Assembly (NCBI GenBank): GCA_037133215.1
Contig: JBAXOM010000008.1
Span: 1-31,803 of the forward strand
Length of the DNA: 31,803 bases
Origin: F1-60-MAGs149 sp037133215
Lineage (GTDB): Bacteria > Actinomycetota > Thermoleophilia > Gaiellales > F1-60-MAGs149
Direction of reading: 5' to 3'
The translations under genes and the position numbers were made by a program. Below the pieces are notes generated by a model. The model saw only the letters and a program-made list of their open reading frames with translations. It was not told where the DNA came from and ran no database searches. Of this stretch, positions 7,763-15,063 are shown one piece after another. Every line of letters starts with the position of its first letter. Position 1 is the stretch's first letter.

Positions 7763-8395
7763 GTGGTCGCCATCGCGACACTGGTTGGTGGGTTGTTGGG
7801 CGTCGTGGCTGTTCGTCTGGTGGTCTGGCTACCGCAGGGGATTGATGAACGCCTTGAGCAGCCGGCATGGACGAGCCAGGCGACGAGGCCCGGGCTGCTG
7901 GTTGGAGTTGGCGCCGTGGTCGGTGCGGCGCTCGGGCTGGTTTCGCCGAGTGGGGTAGAGCTCGCACTGGGACTGGTGCTCTTGGCCGTGCTCTTGCCGG
8001 CCGTCGCGATTGATATCGCCTGGCGTGTGGTGCCTGACACGCTGGTGGTGGCCGGTGCCGTCGGTGCGCTCGTAGTACTGGTCTGGCTACGTCCTGAGGT
8101 GCTCATCCAGCACCTCCTCGTGGGCATGATCGCCGGCGGTGTGGCACTCGGTGTGGCGATGGTCTCGCGCGGCGGCTTTGGTTTTGGCGACGTCAAGTTG
8201 GTCGCGATGTTTGGTCTCGTGATCGGAGCAGCGATCCCCGTCGCGATCGTGATTGCCTTTGGCTTGGCTGTCCTGATCGCGATACCCATGCTGGTGGTGC
8301 GTGGACGCGGTGCGACGGTGCCGCTGGTGCCGTTTCTCGCTGTTGGAGCACTCGTTGCGGTGACGGGCAAGGTGGCCGGCCAATTCGTGCTCTAA
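7763..8395 (+). CDS. prepilin peptidase, A24 family, short form
   Basis: Integral membrane aspartic protease that cleaves type IV prepilin or pseudopilin leaders. GTG 7763, four bases after the aroE stop, gives 210 aa consisting of about six to seven hydrophobic segments. The two catalytic aspartates of the family are visible: D84 (VAIDIAWRVVPD) and D143 in the GxGD motif (GGFGFGDVKL). There is no cytoplasmic CxxC-containing methyltransferase domain as in PilD, although the N-terminal segment (VAVRLVVWLP) resembles the end of that region. No pilin or pilus assembly gene is in the window, so its substrates must be encoded elsewhere. It could alternatively be called TadV/CpaA-like. Confidence 0.85.
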   Translation: MVAIATLVGGLLGVVAVRLVVWLPQGIDERLEQPAWTSQATRPGLLVGVGAVVGAALGLVSPSGVELALGLVLLAVLLPAVAIDIAWRVVPDTLVVAGAVGALVVLVWLRPEVLIQHLLVGMIAGGVALGVAMVSRGGFGFGDVKLVAMFGLVIGAAIPVAIVIAFGLAVLIAIPMLVVRGRGATVPLVPFLAVGALVAVTGKVAGQFVL

Positions 8396-8423
8396 CTGCA
8401 CGATGAGACTGTGACACAACCGT

Positions 8424-8443
8424 GATCTTCTGTTGAGAAGATC
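8424..8443 (+). terminator. inverted repeat, possible terminator of the aroE/prepilin peptidase operon
   Basis: GATCTTCT, loop GTTG, AGAAGATC, starting 28 bases after the prepilin peptidase stop. The stem is perfect but AT-rich and is followed by GCCACAATTT rather than a T-run, so intrinsic termination would be weak. It could equally be an operator. Confidence 0.3.
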
Positions 8444-8607
8444 GCCACAATTTGCGCGTACTCTTGAGTTCAAGCAACGGTCCCTCCCTCAATATCGTTG
8501 CCCGACGAGCCGCATAGGCCGTTTGGTCTCAACCGTCGCAAGACGGATCCTCCCACCTCGAGCGTCGCGCCCCCAGCGGGCGTGGCGCTCAGAGGTTTGG
8601 GGAGCCG

Positions 8608-8613
8608 TACGAT
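8608..8613 (+). promoter_or_regulatory. -10 box of the 99-aa gene, leaderless type
   Basis: TACGAT followed by 7 nt (CCCGGAC) and the ATG at 8621. The geometry matches efp and ruvX and is the main reason for choosing ATG 8621 over the in-frame ATG 8498. Confidence 0.45.
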
Positions 8614-8620
8614 CCCGGAC

Positions 8621-8920
8621 ATGGCTCCGATTCGCCAGGTCGCCCCAGGTGGGAATGTTGAGTTTGAGGTCGATGTCGCCTCGCAGCACGCCGCATGGCG
8701 TGTGGCGGGCAAACGGGCCTCGGTCACACGAGCGCGAGCGGTGGCGGGCGATGAGGCCGTCGATCAAATTCTGCGCGGCGTGATCGCACAGTTGCGTGAG
8801 GCAGCTACGACGGCTGGGGAGGACGGCGCGGCGCTTCGCGCCTTCGCAGCGAAGATCTGGGCTGGACGGAACGGCGGCGCTGCCGCGCCAGCAGACGACG
8901 AGCAGAACCGACTGTTCTAG
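8621..8920 (+). CDS. unrecognised small protein (99 aa)
   Basis: I do not recognise this protein. From ATG 8621 it has a short beta-like N-terminus (GGNVEFEVDVASQHAAWRVAGKR), a helical middle (DEAVDQILRGVIAQLREAATTAGEDGAALRAFAAKIWAG) and a polar tail ending in LF. No signal peptide or membrane segment. It is soluble, fairly Ala/Arg-rich and could bind nucleic acid or another protein, but that is only composition. The gene faces the FTR1 operon with a 9-bp gap between stops. A longer in-frame form from ATG 8498 (140 aa) is possible but its extra residues look non-coding. Confidence 0.6.
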   Translation: MAPIRQVAPGGNVEFEVDVASQHAAWRVAGKRASVTRARAVAGDEAVDQILRGVIAQLREAATTAGEDGAALRAFAAKIWAGRNGGAAAPADDEQNRLF

Positions 8921-8929
8921 GTCTGGCTC

Positions 8930-9397
8930 TCAGGAGCCGCTGAGGACCGCAAGCTCGTCCAGCGTTGTCTGGAAGAGGCGATCGAAGACGGCAGCGGTCA
9001 CGGGCTTGCCGGCGGCGGCGATGAGTGCATCGAAGGCGGCGACAGTGCGAGCGTAGGTACCGGGTGCGAGTGCCGTCAGCGAGGTATGGCTGCCCGCGAG
9101 GTTGGCTCGGGCGTGGATGATCCGCGCCTGCGCGTTGGCATAGGCTGTCGCGTTTTCGATCGTTCCCGTGGGTACGGCCTTGTCGTAGAGCGGCTTGGCG
9201 GGGGCAAGATCAACGGTGACGGCTTTGGAGGTCGAACGCGCCTGGTCGGCCAAGGTCTGGAGGTTTGGGGCAGACGAGCGTCCGAAATACATGCCCGAGG
9301 CAAAGCCCATGGCGATCGCGAGGATCGCGACGATCGCGACCACCGCGATCAGGCGGGGCGTAAATTCGGTACCGCCGTCGTTTTGCCACGCGCTCAT
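8930..9397 (-). CDS. membrane-anchored protein of unknown function in iron permease operon
   Basis: 155 aa from ATG 9397; a GTG at 9424 is an alternative closer to the FTR1 stop. A single membrane segment at about residues 15-39 (LIAVVAIVAILAIAMGFASGMYFG) is followed by an Ala-rich, probably helical domain of about 110 residues outside the membrane. There are no cysteines, no CxxCH heme motif and no HxxE-type peptidase motif. It lies 34 bp downstream of the FTR1 permease on the same strand, the position where other FTR1 systems encode accessory proteins (EfeO or cupredoxin-like), so an accessory role in iron uptake is a positional inference only. Confidence 0.65.
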   Translation of the reverse strand: MSAWQNDGGTEFTPRLIAVVAIVAILAIAMGFASGMYFGRSSAPNLQTLADQARSTSKAVTVDLAPAKPLYDKAVPTGTIENATAYANAQARIIHARANLAGSHTSLTALAPGTYARTVAAFDALIAAAGKPVTAAVFDRLFQTTLDELAVLSGS

Positions 9398-9431
9398 GGG
9401 CGAAGCATGACCGACGTTCCGCACCCGCGGA

Positions 9432-10463
9432 TCAGACGACCGCGGGTTCCTTGGGCTCTGGTACAGATGGTCCAGTTGCTGGCACCGCAACCACGCCGCC
9501 ACGACAACGAGGCCGTCGGACACGAATGTACTCCGCAGCGAAGTACGAGCCAATCACTGCTACCACGGCAAGGGCTTGGCAGATAAACGTTTCGACCGTC
9601 GGGTAGATGTTGAACCAACTCGTCATCCACTCGGGAATCACGTTTTCGAGGAAGGGAGTCTCCGGGAGCCAGCCAAGCTCTTGGAAGGCATGTGCCGTAC
9701 CGCCGACCATGATCACGAGCACGATGCTGAGCACGATGCCCGTGGCGACGAGCATCTTTCGATACGGCAGGCGGTGCTGGAACACGAAGAGGCAGGAGCC
9801 AACAGCAAAGGTGACGGCGAGGCCGATTGCGATGCCAATAAAGACGGGAGCCGTGCCCGCGACGAGTCGAGCATTCTGGAGAAACAACACCGTTTCGAAG
9901 CCCTCACGAAAAACGCTGGTAAAGCCAAGCACCCCGAGGCCGATCATCACGCCGGATCCAGCGCCCGAGAGAATTTGCTTCTTGCGCGCGTGCTGGTTCG
10001 TCAGCCAGCCAGTCCAGTAGATGTTGTGCATAAACCAGTTGAGCACGAGAATCAGAACGAAGACGGCGAGAAAACCAGTGATTGCTTCGAGGCGCACGCC
10101 CAAGTCGGCGTAGCGCTCGAGCAGCATGCCGGCGAAGACCCACGTCAAAGCGCTCGCGACGAGCGCCGCGGCAGCACCAAGAAAGACGGGGCGACGACGG
10201 AAGCGATTGATCCCAACCATGCTGGCCGTGATCGCCGCCAAGACGAGCGCGGCCTCCAGGCCCTCCCGGAAGACGATCATCGCGGAGTTGAAGATCGCCG
10301 TGCCAGGGCTCATCGAGTTCGCCATCGCCTCTGCGCTGATCTGGTTGGCTGGCGCCGTCGCCATCAGCCAAATTGCGACAATGACGAACAGCAGCGCTCC
10401 GCCCCAAACAGCCAGTCCGCGATAGTCGGTACCGGGTGCTTTGCGTTGCGTGGTTTGTGGCAT
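9432..10463 (-). CDS. efeU: FTR1 family high-affinity iron permease (EfeU-like)
   Basis: Inner-membrane iron permease of the FTR1/EfeU family, which imports ferric iron, usually produced by an oxidase partner. ATG 10463 gives 343 aa; an in-frame TTG at 10502 would add 13 residues. Both signature iron-binding motifs are present, REGLE (residues 66-70, in FREGLEAALV) and REGFE (186-190, in FREGFETVLFLQ), each inside a transmembrane helix. About seven hydrophobic segments are visible, with an AMANSMSPGTAIFN segment before the first motif. The tail is Pro/Val-rich. The efeO/efeB partners are not next to it. A promoter with an iron-box-like dyad lies upstream, so iron-dependent repression is likely. 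Confidence 0.9.
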   Translation of the reverse strand: MPQTTQRKAPGTDYRGLAVWGGALLFVIVAIWLMATAPANQISAEAMANSMSPGTAIFNSAMIVFREGLEAALVLAAITASMVGINRFRRRPVFLGAAAALVASALTWVFAGMLLERYADLGVRLEAITGFLAVFVLILVLNWFMHNIYWTGWLTNQHARKKQILSGAGSGVMIGLGVLGFTSVFREGFETVLFLQNARLVAGTAPVFIGIAIGLAVTFAVGSCLFVFQHRLPYRKMLVATGIVLSIVLVIMVGGTAHAFQELGWLPETPFLENVIPEWMTSWFNIYPTVETFICQALAVVAVIGSYFAAEYIRVRRPRCRGGVVAVPATGPSVPEPKEPAVV

Positions 10464-10528
10464 CAGTGCGGGTTTCCGAGCGGAGTCGTGAGGATCGGCC
10501 AATTGGTGGCCGGCACCCGACGAACCGG

Positions 10529-10557
10529 ATCTTAGGTCTACCTAATGAATTCGTCAA
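10529..10557 (-). promoter_or_regulatory. promoter of FTR1 operon
   Basis: On the minus strand, TTGACG (10557-10552) is followed by a 17-nt spacer and TAAGAT (10534-10529), a near-ideal -35/-10 pair. Transcription would start near 10522. This is the best-formed two-box promoter in the window. Confidence 0.65.
10532..10545. promoter_or_regulatory. dyad operator, candidate DtxR/IdeR-type metal box
   Basis: TTAGGT-CT-ACCTAA, a perfect 6-2-6 dyad, lies in the spacer of the FTR1 promoter and overlaps its -10 by 3 bases. The half-site TTAGGT is the same as in the DtxR/IdeR consensus, where the two halves are spaced more widely (19 bp in all), so the exact regulator is uncertain; MntR-like DtxR relatives are possible. 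The position fits repression by metal-loaded repressor. Confidence 0.6.
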
Positions 10558-10606
10558 GTCGCGTCGTTCGGCCTACTGTGCGGCGTGTCACCCGGGCACA
10601 CCGCGA

Positions 10607-10612
10607 TACCCT
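10607..10612 (+). promoter_or_regulatory. -10 box of aroC
   Basis: TACCCT lies 10 nt before the chosen aroC ATG (10623), giving a leader of a few nucleotides. No Shine-Dalgarno lies between. This argues against the longer in-frame ATG at 10545, which would lie upstream of the box. Confidence 0.45.
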
Positions 10613-10622
10613 GTTGAAACCA

Positions 10623-11816
10623 ATGACGCTCTCCTTCGTCACCTCTGGTCAGTCGCATGGCCCCGGCATCGTCGCGATTCTGAGTGGCCTGCCCGCAGGC
10701 ATCCATGTCGATCGAGAACGCCTGCAGCGCGATCTGGCTCGCCGTCAGGCCGGGTATGGCCGTTCGCCGCGTCAGTCGATCGAAACGGACGAGGCCACAA
10801 TCCTCGGTGGCATGCGCCACGGTCGTACGATCGGCGGCCCCGTCAGCCTGATCGTCGAGAACCGCGATCACGCCAACTGGGGTGCTGCTCAAAGCGCCTG
10901 GGCGGTGACGGACGAGGAGCTCGCCGAGGTTGCGGCGCGCCGCACGCGCACCGTCGTCGTGCCACGCCCCGGCCACGCCGACCTATCGGGCGTGATGAAG
11001 TACGAGCTCCCTGACGTCCGCGACGTGCTCGAGCGAGCCTCGGCACGCGAGACGTCGGCGCGCGTCGCCGTCGGTGCGATGTGCAAGGACCTCCTCGACG
11101 CGATCGGGATTAGCGTCCACGGTCATGTCGTACGCGTGGGTTCGGTTGCGACCGCGCCCAACGCGGCACTGACCGCCAAGGATTTCGACGTCCTCAGCGA
11201 TCGACAGGTTGGCTGCATCGATGCCGACACCGACGCCAAGATGGTGGCCGAGATCGAGCAGGCCAAGAAGGATCAAGACACGCTCGGCGGCATTATCGAA
11301 GTGCGCGCCTTTGGTTGTCCGCCCGGGCTCGGTTCGTACGCCTCCGAGGAACTTCGGCTCGATGCTCGCATTGCTGGCGCGGCCCTTTCGATCCAGGCCA
11401 TGAAGGCCGTCGAGATCGGCGAGGGCTGGGAGAACGCGACCTTGCCCGGCAGCAAGGTCCACGACGAACTCCACTACGACAACGGCTATCGCCGCGACAC
11501 CAACCGGGCCGGTGGGCTCGAGGGTGGCATGACGAACGGCGAGCCCGTCATCGTGCGCATCGCGATGAAGCCGCTCCCGACGCTGATGAAGCCACTCAAG
11601 ACCGCGACGCTCGACACGCACGAGCCGGCCGAGGCCTTGGTCGAACGATCGGATACGACGGCGATTTGGGCGGCGGCCGTAGTCGCCGAGGCAGTGATCG
11701 CGTTCGAGTTGGCGCGTGCCGCCAAGGAGAAGTTTGGTGGCGACGCGATCGGCGACCTTGTGGCCGCCCACCAGCACTACCTGTCGCGCATCCCCTGGTC
11801 GCCGGCGGCCCCGTGA
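10623..11816 (+). CDS. aroC: chorismate synthase
   Basis: FMN-dependent conversion of EPSP to chorismate, the last shikimate step. 397 aa, typical for actinobacterial enzymes. Visible signatures: TSGQSHGPG near the N-terminus, RRQAGYGRSPRQSIETD, RPGHADLSGVMKY, RASARETSARVAVG, and DTNRAGGLEGGMTNGEPV near residue 300. ATG 10623 is preferred over an in-frame ATG 78 bp upstream because MTLSFVTSGQSHG is the family N-terminus and a TACCCT box lies between the two starts. The stop overlaps the aroKB GTG start (GTGA), so the two are translationally coupled. Confidence 0.97.
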   Translation: MTLSFVTSGQSHGPGIVAILSGLPAGIHVDRERLQRDLARRQAGYGRSPRQSIETDEATILGGMRHGRTIGGPVSLIVENRDHANWGAAQSAWAVTDEELAEVAARRTRTVVVPRPGHADLSGVMKYELPDVRDVLERASARETSARVAVGAMCKDLLDAIGISVHGHVVRVGSVATAPNAALTAKDFDVLSDRQVGCIDADTDAKMVAEIEQAKKDQDTLGGIIEVRAFGCPPGLGSYASEELRLDARIAGAALSIQAMKAVEIGEGWENATLPGSKVHDELHYDNGYRRDTNRAGGLEGGMTNGEPVIVRIAMKPLPTLMKPLKTATLDTHEPAEALVERSDTTAIWAAAVVAEAVIAFELARAAKEKFGGDAIGDLVAAHQHYLSRIPWSPAAP

Positions 11817-13300
11817 GCGCGCGCCCCGACGTCCTCGTCGGCTTCATGGGCGCGGGCAAGACGACGGTAGGTACCGAACTTGCCGCGCTCAAGGGCGTTG
11901 ACTTTATCGATGTTGATCGCGAAATCGAACGGCGCACATCGCGCTCAATTCCGGATCTTTTTGCCGAGGGCGAGGAGGCCTTTCGCGAGCTCGAGGAATC
12001 GATTCTGAGTGAGTTGATCACCGCGAATGCCGCGGGTGTGATCGCGCCCGGCGGTGGCGCACTGACCCGACCAGGTACGCGGCGGCTGCTTGCTGAGCAC
12101 GCGCGGGTGCTTTGGCTCGACGCGCCCTCCGAGGTGTTGTGGGCGCGCGTCGAGGCAGACGGTGGTGCTGAGAGCCGACCGCTCGCGGTCAACCACCACC
12201 GCTTCTCCGACCTGCAGCATCAACGCGAGGGGCTCTACGAGACGGCGGCCGACGCAATCATTGACGCGGCCGCGCCGCCGACCGTGGCTGCGATTGCCTG
12301 TCGCGACTCGGGGATCGTGCGGGCTGGCGCGCTCGACCGGCTCGCCGAGCTCGTCGGCGAGCGCCGTGCCTTTTTCGTCGTTGACGCCCCGGTTGCCGAT
12401 CGCGTCCCCGAGCTGGGGGAGCGCATCGTGCTCCCTGGTGGCGAGCAGGTCAAGAGCATGGCGACTGTCGAGCAGCTGTGGCGTGCGTTCGCCGCTGCCG
12501 AGTTGGAGCGTGCCGACGTGATAGTTGCCGTCGGTGGCGGAGCCGTGACCGACGTCGCCGGCTTTGCGGCCGCGACCTTCCGTCGCGGCTTGCCGTGGAT
12601 TTCGTGCCCGACGACGCTGGTCGGTCAGGTCGATGCAGGTATTGGTGGCAAGACGGGCATTGACGTCGCCGCGAAGAACGACGTCGGCTCGTTTCATCCG
12701 CCGCTGACGGTGCTGAGTGACCCCACACTGCTCGCCACCCTGCCACAACGCGAGTGGGCCGCTGGCTTTACCGAGACGCTCAAGTCCGGACTCTTGGCGG
12801 GCGATGCGCTGTGGGAGCTTGTGCGCAAGTGGCCATCGACACGCGGCGAAGACCAGGCGCAGGCAACGCTGATTCGTCGCTCTGCGGGACTCAAGAATCG
12901 CGTCGTGGCGGCCGATCCGAAAGAGGCGGGCGAGCGCGCCATCCTCAACCTTGGTCACACGATTGGGCATGGCATCGAACACGCAGCAGCCGGCCGCTAC
13001 CTGCACGGAGAGGCGATTGCGATTGGCCTCGTGGCCGCGCTCTCCTTGTCCGTCAGCGAAGCGGGTCTATCGCCTGCAGTCGCGGCTGAGGTCGTTGCTC
13101 TGCTGGCACGTCAGGGGCTTCCGACGGTTGCCGAGGATGTCGCCGTCGACGCCGTTCTGACAGCGATGCGCTCGGACAAGAAACGCAGTGCTGGGCGTAC
13201 GAAGTTCGTGCTGCTCGAGGCTCCGGGGCGGGCGATCTGGGGTGTTGACCTCGACGATGACGTCGTCGAGACCGCCGTTGCCGGGGCCTGTCAAAGCTAG
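11813..13300 (+). CDS. aroKB: bifunctional shikimate kinase / 3-dehydroquinate synthase
   Basis: Single 495-aa polypeptide carrying two shikimate-pathway enzymes. Residues 1 to about 160 are shikimate kinase: Walker A GAGKTT (13-18), FIDVDREIERRTSRSI with D33/D35, and GGGALTRPGTR (80-90). Residues about 165-495 are AroB: NAD-binding VGGGAVTDVAGF (240-251), GGKTGIDVAAKN (278-289), and zinc-ligand positions E321 (FTETLKSG), H382/H386 (NLGHTIGHGIEH) and H398 (LHGEAIAIG). No stop or frameshift separates the halves. The N-terminal strand block of AroB looks shortened, about 330 residues against a usual 350-360. The GTG start overlaps the aroC stop by 3 bp. The stop overlaps the convergent kinase gene stop by 4 bp. 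Confidence 0.95.
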   Translation: MSARPDVLVGFMGAGKTTVGTELAALKGVDFIDVDREIERRTSRSIPDLFAEGEEAFRELEESILSELITANAAGVIAPGGGALTRPGTRRLLAEHARVLWLDAPSEVLWARVEADGGAESRPLAVNHHRFSDLQHQREGLYETAADAIIDAAAPPTVAAIACRDSGIVRAGALDRLAELVGERRAFFVVDAPVADRVPELGERIVLPGGEQVKSMATVEQLWRAFAAAELERADVIVAVGGGAVTDVAGFAAATFRRGLPWISCPTTLVGQVDAGIGGKTGIDVAAKNDVGSFHPPLTVLSDPTLLATLPQREWAAGFTETLKSGLLAGDALWELVRKWPSTRGEDQAQATLIRRSAGLKNRVVAADPKEAGERAILNLGHTIGHGIEHAAAGRYLHGEAIAIGLVAALSLSVSEAGLSPAVAAEVVALLARQGLPTVAEDVAVDAVLTAMRSDKKRSAGRTKFVLLEAPGRAIWGVDLDDDVVETAVAGACQS

Positions 13301-15063
13301 TCGGGAGCAGGCGCGAGGGTGACCGCGTGTCGCGCCACACGAATCGAGAGCAGCGTGCCAGCAGCGTCAAGGCGCCGGGTTAGCGACCACGTGTTAGCGC
13401 CCGAGAGGTCGAACAGCGCCGAACCAAAACCGCGGTCTCCGTGCTGTGGGCCGATTCCGTTATCCGTCACGACGACGCGCACATACGCCTCGTCGTGATT
13501 GACCACTGCGATGTCAATGGCGTTGGCTCGCCCATGCCGCATCGCGTTGGCAATGCCTTCCTCGGCAATCAGGCAAATGTCCTCGACCACCGACGACGCG
13601 AGCGGTGGCTCAAAGGCATCGAGCGTGATGGTGAAGGCGGCAAACCCCGACCACAACTCGACGGTCTCTTGGACGGCGGGGGCCAGGTCTCGGTTGGGTG
13701 GCGCCAGCGCATTGGACAACGACAAGGCATCCACCGCCTGTTCAATCGCGGCGTCGAACGAACCTGGAGCTTCGTCTCGCTCCGCCTGTTCGATCGCCAA
13801 TGCTGCGGCTAAGAGCCGAGACTGCAGCGTTCCGTGGACGTACTGCGCAAGTGAGCGGCTCGTGCGTGCGAGCTCGCGACTGCGCGCGATCTCGTCGACC
13901 TCAGATTCGTCAATCGAATGGCGTAGCGCCTCCATGATTTCTGCTTGACCACGCTGCGATGCGAGCGCAAGGTTGACACTCAGAATTGCCAGTGTCGCGA
14001 TCACTGCTTGGGCGACAATCAGCCCGGTGGGAAATTCGCCAGCGAAGAGGTTGAGCATCACGACGGTTCGCGCCAAGCCCAGCGCAACGGCAAGTGAGGT
14101 CGCCCCGATGATGGCCATCACGGGCTGCAGAAAGCCACGCTGAGAGAGGAACAAGAACACGGCAAGTGTTGTCCAGGTCAGGGCAAATTGCACGATTGCA
14201 GCACCAAGCGCCACGACCGCCACGGTTCCAAAAGAGAACGCCGTCAGGCTCGTGAGCGCAGTCAGTGAACTGGCAAACGTGAGGACCAATACTACGAGCG
14301 AGGTCTGCCACGGCCACAGTGGACGCTGGCTCAGGGTGTTCCGCACGGTTGCCACGAACCCTGTGGTGGGAATCGCGGTCATCACGGCGCGCTCGTGGAG
14401 CAGGTGACTGAGCGAACGGACTGAGCCCGTGGCCGTGGCCCGCAAAAGATCGGCGAGTCGTTGACGCTCAGCCTGTGACGACATTACTGGGCGCTCAGAT
14501 ATCTGTAGACGCGCTTCGTCTGTTGCAGTCAAAACGTTCGTGAGCAGCGCCTCGGTAATCGTCTCACTCAGCAGCTCCTGGCGGAGTTGACGCTCGCGTA
14601 ACTCAATCAGTCGTGCGACGAGTGCGTCTCGCTCATCACGGTGTTGTTGAACTCCCTCGACGAGTGCATTAAAGACGGGAATGCCCACGATTCCAAACAA
14701 GATCGGCGCAATCAATTGTTGTGCCACCGCAGCGAATTGGTGTGCGTCGATGTGGCCGAGGAGCCAGGCAGTACTGAGTCCGCGCACGATACCGATCAGT
14801 GCCGATAGCGCGATGACGACTTGGATCGACAGGTCGCGTTCAGGTGGACGAACCCAACGAATACCAAGAAACACAATGCCCATCAGGACAGTCCCAACGC
14901 CCGCAGCGGCAAGTGTCCGAACGTTGCTGGTCTCCGACTGCAGCGTGGGATTCGCCGTCAGGATCGTGATCACCGCCGATGCGGTGGCCGCGAGAATCCA
15001 GACAGGGAGAGAAAACGCCCAGCGACCACCCGTTCGCTCTCTAAAACTCGTTGCTTCAGCCAT
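13297..15063 (-). CDS. membrane sensor histidine kinase
   Basis: 588-aa kinase of the HPK7 (NarX/DesK/LiaS-like) type that pairs with NarL-type regulators. Layout: four predicted membrane helices (about 19-133), a cytoplasmic helical, coiled-coil-like segment (135-245), four more helices (about 253-366), then a dimerisation/phosphoacceptor helix with H410 (AQYVHGTLQSRLLAAAL) and a HATPase_c domain with N-box N506 (EEGIANAMRHGRA), G1 box D535-N-G-I-G and a GFGSALFD G2-like box. No extracellular sensor domain is apparent, so the signal may be sensed in or at the membrane. It begins 8 bp inside the end of the response regulator gene and converges on aroKB with a 4-bp overlap. Confidence 0.9.
   Translation of the reverse strand: MAEATSFRERTGGRWAFSLPVWILAATASAVITILTANPTLQSETSNVRTLAAAGVGTVLMGIVFLGIRWVRPPERDLSIQVVIALSALIGIVRGLSTAWLLGHIDAHQFAAVAQQLIAPILFGIVGIPVFNALVEGVQQHRDERDALVARLIELRERQLRQELLSETITEALLTNVLTATDEARLQISERPVMSSQAERQRLADLLRATATGSVRSLSHLLHERAVMTAIPTTGFVATVRNTLSQRPLWPWQTSLVVLVLTFASSLTALTSLTAFSFGTVAVVALGAAIVQFALTWTTLAVFLFLSQRGFLQPVMAIIGATSLAVALGLARTVVMLNLFAGEFPTGLIVAQAVIATLAILSVNLALASQRGQAEIMEALRHSIDESEVDEIARSRELARTSRSLAQYVHGTLQSRLLAAALAIEQAERDEAPGSFDAAIEQAVDALSLSNALAPPNRDLAPAVQETVELWSGFAAFTITLDAFEPPLASSVVEDICLIAEEGIANAMRHGRANAIDIAVVNHDEAYVRVVVTDNGIGPQHGDRGFGSALFDLSGANTWSLTRRLDAAGTLLSIRVARHAVTLAPAPD

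Larger units (their letters stand above)
8396..8620. other. intergenic region with two hairpins
   Basis: 225 bases between the prepilin peptidase and the 99-aa gene. It holds a perfect 8-bp stem with a 4-nt loop at 8424-8443 and a longer GC-rich hairpin at 8560-8590, stem about 13 bp with two G-T/U mismatches (GAGCGTCGCGCCC against GGGCGTGGCGCTC). An in-frame extension of the downstream gene could start at ATG 8498 and read through the second hairpin, but its composition (Pro/Arg/Ser-rich) does not look like protein. Confidence 0.5.

Noticed and set aside
7051..8370. 439-codon open frame opposite aroE and the prepilin peptidase
   Set aside because: Thr/Pro/Ser-rich low-complexity translation typical of the reverse complement of Ala/Gly/Val-rich membrane protein codons.
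10545..10622. N-terminal extension of aroC from the in-frame ATG at 10545
   Set aside because: The extension is Arg/Thr-rich, absent from the family, overlaps the FTR1 promoter and lies upstream of the aroC -10 box.
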